DNA of 28,709 nt, from contig JALOAT010000051.1 in NCBI GenBank assembly GCA_023228645.1, forward strand, positions 1-28,709, in the 5' to 3' direction. A model generated the notes under the pieces. It ran no database searches and had not been told where the DNA came from. It was given only the letters and a program-made list of their open reading frames with translations. Below are positions 21,862 through 28,709 of the stretch, in pieces; position 1 is the first letter of the stretch, and the number at the start of each line of letters is the position of its first letter. The position numbers and the translations under genes are program-made. This DNA is from Gammaproteobacteria bacterium (GTDB lineage Bacteria; Pseudomonadota; Gammaproteobacteria; Thiohalomonadales; Thiohalomonadaceae).

Positions 21862-21990
21862 CTAGCCCATGCCGAACAGCACCAGCGACTTCACCATGAC
21901 CTGCCAGATACCCCATGCGAGGGGAATGCCCACCACCAGCCAGGCGAGCAACAAACGCGTCCAGGGGCGCGGGTTTACAGTCGGATTCAT
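21862..21990 (-). CDS. MFS transporter small subunit, 42 residues
   Basis: The ATG at 21990 overlaps the TGA of the transporter in ATGA, and the frame runs to TAG at 21862-21864. The protein starts MNPTVNPRPWTRLLLAWLVV and continues with GIPLAWGIWQVMVKSLVLFG, so it has one hydrophobic helix of about 20 residues followed by a short end. This is the size, topology and position of the small subunits that accompany oxalate/formate-type (OFA) transporters. It presumably stabilises or assists the large transporter in the membrane. No other start is likely. It is shorter than most ORF cut-offs and easy to miss. Confidence 0.75.
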   Translation of the reverse strand: MNPTVNPRPWTRLLLAWLVVGIPLAWGIWQVMVKSLVLFGMG

Positions 21991-23342
21991 GCGTTCTCCG
22001 TTTGCGGTTTGAGTGCCAGCTCGAAGGACTTGTTGACCAGCAGGTTGGCCGTGAGCCCCACGAACAGGATGCCCGCCATGATGTACATGGTCGTGGAATA
22101 GGCATCGGCCGGCGCGACGCCGGCGCTGATCTGGTACTCACGCAGATAGGTCACCAGGCTCGGCCCCAGGATGGCGGCCGTGGACCACGCCGTCAGCAGG
22201 CGGCCATGAATGGCGCCCACTTGCTTCATGCCGAACAGATCGCGCAGATAGGCGGGCACGGTGGCGAAACCGCCGCCATACATGCTCACGATCACGATGG
22301 CCGCCAACACGAACAGCACGGGCGAGGACAATCCGCCCAGGCTGGGGATGGCGGCGTACAGCGTGGCACCGAGCACGAAGAACACGGTGTACGTCCACTT
22401 GCGGCCGAGCTTGTCGGACAGGGACGACCAGAAGAAGCGCCCGAGCAGGTTGAACAGGCTGAGCAGGCCGACGAAACCGGCCGCCGCCGCCGCGGTGATC
22501 TGGCCGGTGAACATCTCCTGGATCATCGGCGAGGCCTGGGCCAGGATGCCGATGCCCGCGGTTACGTTGGTGCACAGCACCAGCCACACCATCCAGAACG
22601 GACGGGTGCGGATGGCCGTATTGGCGTCCATGCCGGCCGATGGCGCGGCCGGCGGCGCGGCCGGCGCCGCAGCCTGCCAGCGGGCCGGCTGCCAGCCCGG
22701 CGCAGGCACACGGATGTTCCAGACGCCGAACATCATCATGCAGAAATAGATGATGCCCATGCTGAGCATGGTCTCCCACACGCCCACCGACGCAGGGCTG
22801 GCGTAGAAATCCATGAGGCCGACGGCGAGCGGCGAGCCGATCATTGCGCCGCCGCCGAAACCCATGATGGCAAGCCCCGTGGCCATGCCCGGGCGGTCAG
22901 GGAACCATTTCATGAGCGTGGAGACCGGCGAGATGTAGCCGATGCCGAGTCCGATGCCGCCGAGCGCACCATAGCCGAGATAAACCAGCCAGATGGTGTG
23001 CAGGTAAACGCCCAGCGCCGACACCAGAAAGCCGCCGCCAAAGCACAGCGCCGCGACGAACATGGCCTTGCGGGGCCCGGCCTGTTCCACCCACTTGCCG
23101 AAAATCGCGGCCGAAACGCCCAGGAAGAAAAACGCGATGTTGAAGATCCACACGGTGGTGGTCAGGCCCCAGTCGCCGGCGGCCGGGGCATCGATGCCGA
23201 TGAGCCGGGACATGGGCAGATTGAACACGCTGAGCGCATAGGCCTGGCCGATGCACAGATGGACTGCAAGGGCCGCGGGCGGGATCAACCAGCGGTTGTA
23301 TTGGGGATCGGCAACCGTATGTGCCTTGTCAAAAAACGACAT
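21987..23342 (-). CDS. OFA-type MFS transporter (oxalate/formate antiporter family)
   Basis: A 451-residue, 12-helix major facilitator. Family features are NRWLIPPAALAVHLCIGQAY at 16-35, the loop GKWVEQAGPRKAMF between helices 2 and 3, GGIGLGIGYISPVSTLMKWF and PDRPGMATGLAIMGFG in the middle, and SDKLGRKWTY in the second half. A long proline/alanine-rich cytoplasmic loop lies at about 220-245. OFA members exchange small organic acids; the real substrate here is unknown. Start ATG at 23342 follows GAGGAAG by six bases. A longer upstream frame lacks any site. It is coupled to the 42-residue small subunit. Confidence 0.92.
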   Translation of the reverse strand: MSFFDKAHTVADPQYNRWLIPPAALAVHLCIGQAYALSVFNLPMSRLIGIDAPAAGDWGLTTTVWIFNIAFFFLGVSAAIFGKWVEQAGPRKAMFVAALCFGGGFLVSALGVYLHTIWLVYLGYGALGGIGLGIGYISPVSTLMKWFPDRPGMATGLAIMGFGGGAMIGSPLAVGLMDFYASPASVGVWETMLSMGIIYFCMMMFGVWNIRVPAPGWQPARWQAAAPAAPPAAPSAGMDANTAIRTRPFWMVWLVLCTNVTAGIGILAQASPMIQEMFTGQITAAAAAGFVGLLSLFNLLGRFFWSSLSDKLGRKWTYTVFFVLGATLYAAIPSLGGLSSPVLFVLAAIVIVSMYGGGFATVPAYLRDLFGMKQVGAIHGRLLTAWSTAAILGPSLVTYLREYQISAGVAPADAYSTTMYIMAGILFVGLTANLLVNKSFELALKPQTENA

Positions 23343-23538
23343 GGTGAGCTTCCTCGGAAAAGGCGCAGGCCCCACGCGCGGGCAACGTTCGCCAGCTTTG
23401 GAGTGGATAGCTGGGGGCACGTTCCCCACGGGCAGGCGAAAGGCAGCGTATTTTTGCGCATCTGCGCGACAGTTCGCACAAGGAAGGGAAAAATTAGGAA
23501 ACGAACCCAGCGTTGAGCGCCGGCGTCCGCAAAGAGGC

Positions 23539-23856
23539 TTACTTTTTCTTGGAACTTAAACGGGTCAGGAAGCTCACCAGGATACTCTCGCCGCCGCTGG
23601 CGGTTTCCTCGGTCACCGGCGTGCTCACAATCTCCTCGACAGTGCACACAAGGCCGGCACGCTCGAGCTTGGAGATCATCTTCTGCGCGTCGCTAAGCAG
23701 GGCGAAGCGCTTGAGCACGACACGTTTCAGGCGCAGCAACTCACGCGCCTTCTGCTCGGATATCCCGACGTCCAGCACGAGATTGCTGATGACGGCCGGG
23801 GATTCCATGCCGGCCATGCAATCACCCGTGAATATCACCTGAAAGCGCTTGTGCAT
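23539..23856 (-). CDS. Small conserved protein, function unknown
   Basis: A 105-residue protein that begins MHKRFQVIFTGDCMAGMESP. The segment ISEQKARELLRLKRVVLKRF at about 33-52 is followed by DAQKMISKLERAGLVCTVEE, then a Ser/Lys-rich tail. The pattern of an FTG strand, a helix with RVVLKR and then KLERAGLVC recalls a small fold found at the N-terminus of some uncharacterised membrane proteins, but the match is only by memory. A GGGGGAG Shine-Dalgarno lies six bases before the ATG. It has no signal peptide. The promoter side holds the GGGGTATAC repeat pair at 23942-23966. Confidence 0.7.
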   Translation of the reverse strand: MHKRFQVIFTGDCMAGMESPAVISNLVLDVGISEQKARELLRLKRVVLKRFALLSDAQKMISKLERAGLVCTVEEIVSTPVTEETASGGESILVSFLTRLSSKKK

Positions 23857-23941
23857 AGGAACTCCCCCAGGTCATAGGATCGGTGATACGTCTCGCATTT
23901 TCTGTGAGGGCCTCTGCACTTTTTTAACAGGTGCAACCACC

Positions 23942-23966
23942 GGGGTATACGAGCGCGGGGGTATAC
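23942..23966. promoter_or_regulatory. Candidate operator: two GGGGTATAC copies
   Basis: GGGGTATAC occurs at 23942-23950 and again at 23958-23966, 16 bases apart. The second copy is part of a GGGTATACCC palindrome. They lie 86-110 bases upstream of the ATG at 23856. G-tract/TATAC operators are typical of CsoR/RcnR-type metal or persulfide sensors, but no such regulator is in the window and this assignment is speculative. Confidence 0.3.
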
Positions 23967-24016
23967 CCGTCAGTCGGCGCCGTTCATCTCAACGGGGTCA
24001 TGGCGCGATAGCTCTA

Positions 24017-24376
24017 TCACTCGTCCTGCAATTCCGTGTACTTGCGGCAATTGCCGCGCGCCTTGGCGACTGGATATTTAGCCGCGTTCTGCGCCATCTT
24101 GCGCGCGACGATCCGCTCCAGATCCACACCCAGTTTATCGGCGAGGCGCACCAGATAGATGAACACGTCCGCCACCTCGTCCTCGACGGCGCGAAACTTC
24201 GCCGCGTCCTGTGCGATCTCGGCGGCCTGTTCGGGCGTCAACCACTGGAACAGCGCCAGCAGCTCACCGCACTCCCCGGCGAGTGCCATCACCAGGTTCT
24301 TGGGGTTGTGGAATTGATCCCAGTCGCGCTCTTCGGCGAAGGCGCGCAGCTGTGCTTTCACGTGGTTCAGGTCCAT
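24017..24376 (-). CDS. MazG-like nucleotide pyrophosphohydrolase (dCTPase/RS21-C6 type)
   Basis: A 119-residue all-alpha pyrophosphohydrolase. The metal site has the E-x-x-E...E-x-x-D form: E35 and E38 in AGECGELLALFQW, E67 and D70 in VEDEVADVFIYLVRLADKLG. KMAQNAAKYPVAKARG near the C-terminus is also family-typical. Such proteins hydrolyse (d)NTPs such as dCTP to the monophosphate, removing damaged or excess nucleotides in the cytoplasm. The ATG at 24376 places MDLNHVKAQLRAFAEERDWD at the start, which is where the family begins. A longer frame to 24415 would overlap the 3' spacer of the EF-hand gene and is unlikely. Confidence 0.9.
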   Translation of the reverse strand: MDLNHVKAQLRAFAEERDWDQFHNPKNLVMALAGECGELLALFQWLTPEQAAEIAQDAAKFRAVEDEVADVFIYLVRLADKLGVDLERIVARKMAQNAAKYPVAKARGNCRKYTELQDE

Positions 24377-24439
24377 GGGTGCGGCCGTGGTGGAGACGAG
24401 CCCGCACCATAGCACCGGCCGCTGCCGCCACGAAACGGC

Positions 24440-25177
24440 TCAGGGCGAGGCGGTCCCCGGGCTGCTGGTGGTGGGCGGCGTGCTGCCCGGTGCGCTGAAG
24501 GTACGCGGGGCGCCGCCCGGACCGCTGGTGGTGGGCGGCGTGCCGCCGGGGCTGCTGGTGGTGGGCGGGGTCGCACCGGGCGCACTGGTGGTCGGCGGTG
24601 TGGCGCCCGGGGCGCTGGTCGTGGGCGGGGTCGCACCGGGCGTGCCGAGGGCGGGCGCACCCGTGCCCGGCGCAGTACCCGGCGCAGTGCCTGTAAACGG
24701 CGGCGGTGCCTGGCCCGGTGTCGGGAAGGGTGACGGAGTCTGTCCCGGGGTCGCAAACGGTTGGAGAGCCCCGGGTGCAACGGTGGTGGGCGGCGCCACG
24801 CCAGGGCTGCCCATGGCCGGCGGCGCGGTGCCGGCGGGCGCACCGGTGGTGCCGTCCCCCGTTGCGCTCGGGGCCGACTCCGGTGTGGCGGGCGCGCCCA
24901 CCAAGCCGCCGCCGCCCGGCGTGCCGCTGATGAAGGCCTGGAAGGCGCCGAACTCCACGCGGTCGATGGCGTTGTCGGCGTCCGTGTCGGCATCGGAGAA
25001 ATAACTGCTGAGGATCACCGAATCGTCGGCCTCACCACGGCTGATCACACCGTCCTTGTTGGTATCGAGCCGGAGGAAGGCCTGGTCGATGGCGGTGACC
25101 GCGGCGGGATCCTGGGCGAACAGCATGCCGGGGGTGAGAAGACAGGCAAGGAACAGTGCAAGCGTGGCACGGGCCAT
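24440..25177 (-). CDS. Exported EF-hand protein with a Pro/Thr/Gly-rich repeat tail
   Basis: A 245-residue protein. Residues 1-22 form a signal peptide ending MLFAQ. Two calcium-binding EF-hand loops follow: D38-T-N40-K-D42-G-x-I-S-x-x-E49 and D64-T-D66-A-D68-N-x-I-D-x-x-E75, each with complete ligands. From about residue 85 the chain is low-complexity Pro/Gly/Thr/Ala and lacks any fold. The last 66 residues are six tandem decapeptides of the form PGATPPTTSA with a partial seventh. It probably binds calcium in the periplasm or outside the cell with a flexible, perhaps surface-exposed, tail. GGCGGAGG lies before the ATG. The partner is unknown. Confidence 0.85.
   Translation of the reverse strand: MARATLALFLACLLTPGMLFAQDPAAVTAIDQAFLRLDTNKDGVISRGEADDSVILSSYFSDADTDADNAIDRVEFGAFQAFISGTPGGGGLVGAPATPESAPSATGDGTTGAPAGTAPPAMGSPGVAPPTTVAPGALQPFATPGQTPSPFPTPGQAPPPFTGTAPGTAPGTGAPALGTPGATPPTTSAPGATPPTTSAPGATPPTTSSPGGTPPTTSGPGGAPRTFSAPGSTPPTTSSPGTASP
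24461..24640 (-). repeat. Six tandem 30-bp repeats encoding the decapeptide PGATPPTTSA
   Basis: Six in-frame units encode PGATPPTTSA, PGATPPTTSA, PGATPPTTSS, PGGTPPTTSG, PGGAPRTFSA and PGSTPPTTSS. The DNA repeats on the plus strand have a GTGGTGGGCGG core. Unit count is likely to vary between strains by slippage, changing tail length without a frameshift. Confidence 0.85.
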
Positions 25178-25302
25178 GCGGGCCTCCGCCTCAAGGACGA
25201 TCCTCCTGTGGGTTTAGCATCAAGCGCGGCGAGTGCCCACACAGTGGCGAGTACCCAGTAACAGGCTCAGTCGCGATTCCCCGCCGCGCTCCCTTGAAGT
25301 CT

Positions 25303-25914
25303 TCAGCGTGCGCGGTCTTGCGCTTGCGGCAGACGCGTGGCGATCACCTGCACCACGGCGCCGCGGCCGTGATGGAATCGCCCCTCGTGGATGTCGCGCT
25401 CCAACTCGATGCCGTATTGAAAGGACAACCCAGGCAATTCACTGCGTAGTCCGTCGAGGGTCATCATCAGGTCAGGAACGGGAGGGCCGCCGGTGCCGTG
25501 ACGCAGTTGCGCGGGGGTGTAGGCCTCGAGCAGAAACACGCCGCCGGGTTTCAATGCCTCGGCGATGGAGGCGTGCACCCGCGCACGCAGCGGCGGCGGC
25601 AAGTGGCAGAAGATAGAGACGATGGCGTCCCAGCGTGCGGAGCCCAGGTCGTAGTGCGCCAGGTCCGCATGGACCGTCTCGACATGGACCTGGTTTTTCT
25701 CGGCGAGGCGCTGCGCCTTGGCGAGGCCGACCGCCGATGCATCCACCGCCGTGACGCGAAAGCCCTGCCGTGCCAGCCAAACCGCATTGCGCCCCTCGCC
25801 TTCGGCCAGACACAGCACGTCGCCGCGCGGCAGCCGCGCCACGTTGGCAGCGAGAAAGCCATTGGGTTCAGTGCCGTAGACGTAATCGTCCGTGGCGTAG
25901 CGCTCATCCCACAT
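25303..25914 (-). CDS. Class I SAM-dependent methyltransferase (TehB-like)
   Basis: A 203-residue protein starting MWDERYATDDYVYGTEPNGF, the usual opening of the TehB/thiopurine-like small-molecule methyltransferases. AdoMet motif I is CLAEGEGRNAVWLARQG at 35-51 with acidic D58 in VTAVDAS. Motif II-like WDAIVSIFCHLP follows near 114-125, and GGVFLLEAYTP near 144-154 closes the fold. Relatives methylate small oxyanions such as tellurite or thiols. The substrate here is unknown. It stands alone between the EF-hand gene and metH, and its start follows a long imperfect hairpin on the upstream side. Confidence 0.88.
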   Translation of the reverse strand: MWDERYATDDYVYGTEPNGFLAANVARLPRGDVLCLAEGEGRNAVWLARQGFRVTAVDASAVGLAKAQRLAEKNQVHVETVHADLAHYDLGSARWDAIVSIFCHLPPPLRARVHASIAEALKPGGVFLLEAYTPAQLRHGTGGPPVPDLMMTLDGLRSELPGLSFQYGIELERDIHEGRFHHGRGAVVQVIATRLPQAQDRAR

Positions 25915-25952
25915 GCGAAGTCACCGAGCGCGGCTTATCGACTGAGAAAAGA

Positions 25953-26065
25953 CCAACACGGAGGCACAGAGACGCAGAGAAACACAGAGGGCGAATAGGT
26001 TTCAACCGTTCCCCGCTGTTCACTTTTTCTGTGTCCTCTGTGTCTCTGCGCCTCTGCGTTGAATG
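25953..26065. repeat. Imperfect long inverted repeat between metH and the methyltransferase
   Basis: The left arm (about 25953-25990, with CACAGAGACGCAGAG) and the right arm (about 26028-26065, with CTCTGTGTCTCTGCGCCTC) are complementary at most positions over 38 bases. The element belongs to the same style of intergenic hairpin as those at 17451 and 21792. It lies just past the metH stop and ahead of the methyltransferase start, so it could act as a transcription or RNA-processing boundary. Confidence 0.7.
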
Positions 26066-26080
26066 TGTTTTCAATCTCGC

Positions 26081-28709
<2,629 letters not shown>

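Noticed and set aside
21915..23516. Plus-strand frame opposite the MFS transporter (about 533 codons)
   Set aside because: Antisense to a convincing membrane transporter and rich in Arg/His/Gly with no fold.
24461..24640. CRISPR-like repetition
   Set aside because: The repeats are contiguous, coding and in frame with no unique spacers; they encode a decapeptide tail.

Overview
The window is GC-rich, densely coded chromosomal DNA, most likely from a sulfur-oxidising gammaproteobacterium. The evidence is a soxXA pair (thiosulfate-oxidising cytochromes), a YaiL-type DUF2058 protein, an E. coli-type YcaO, a MazG-like dCTP pyrophosphatase and a cobalamin-dependent methionine synthase (MetH). This placement is an inference from gene content. 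No rRNA, tRNA or CRISPR array was seen.

Region 1 (1-10.4 kb) is accessory DNA. It opens with the 3' end of an IS66-type transposase whose right terminus appears to have landed in the end of an ImmA/IrrE-type metallopeptidase gene. That gene is translationally coupled to an XRE repressor. The divergent control region to a DUF3892 gene carries a candidate operator pair. Next come a small, possibly frameshifted ORF, a CoiA-like PD-(D/E)XK protein, and a PaeR7I/XhoI-like restriction-modification pair. An exported DUF3857-transglutaminase protein follows. Gene debris surrounds these: two RhuM-family fragments carry a 35/37-identical direct repeat that brackets the restriction-modification and DUF3857 genes, and a second, decayed C-terminus of the same restriction enzyme lies 6.5 kb away. 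An MgtC-family membrane protein and a 59-residue four-cysteine protein sit inside this debris field.

Region 2 (10.4-13.7 kb, minus strand) is a likely operon read soxX-soxA-lemA-TPM/PDZ. SoxXA oxidatively couples thiosulfate to a SoxYZ carrier in the periplasm; soxYZ, soxB and soxCD are not in the window. LemA and the TPM-PDZ protein are membrane-anchored and also translationally coupled.

Region 3 (13.8-21.3 kb) holds an APC-type permease with a putatively exported methyltransferase downstream. It continues with a BaiN/HI0933-type flavoprotein, a DUF2750 protein, a solo RES-domain protein, YcaO, and divergently the DUF2058 protein.

Region 4 (21.3-28.7 kb) starts with a repeat-filled intergenic stretch. 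An OFA-type MFS transporter follows with its 42-residue small subunit. Then come a small conserved protein, a MazG-like pyrophosphatase, an EF-hand protein with a 10-residue proline-rich repeat, a TehB-like methyltransferase, and metH running off the right edge. Three large intergenic hairpin repeats, near 17.5, 21.8 and 26.0 kb, punctuate the right two thirds. I see no clearly new multi-gene system. The most interesting area is the restriction/RhuM/CoiA-like debris field at 2.2-10.3 kb.
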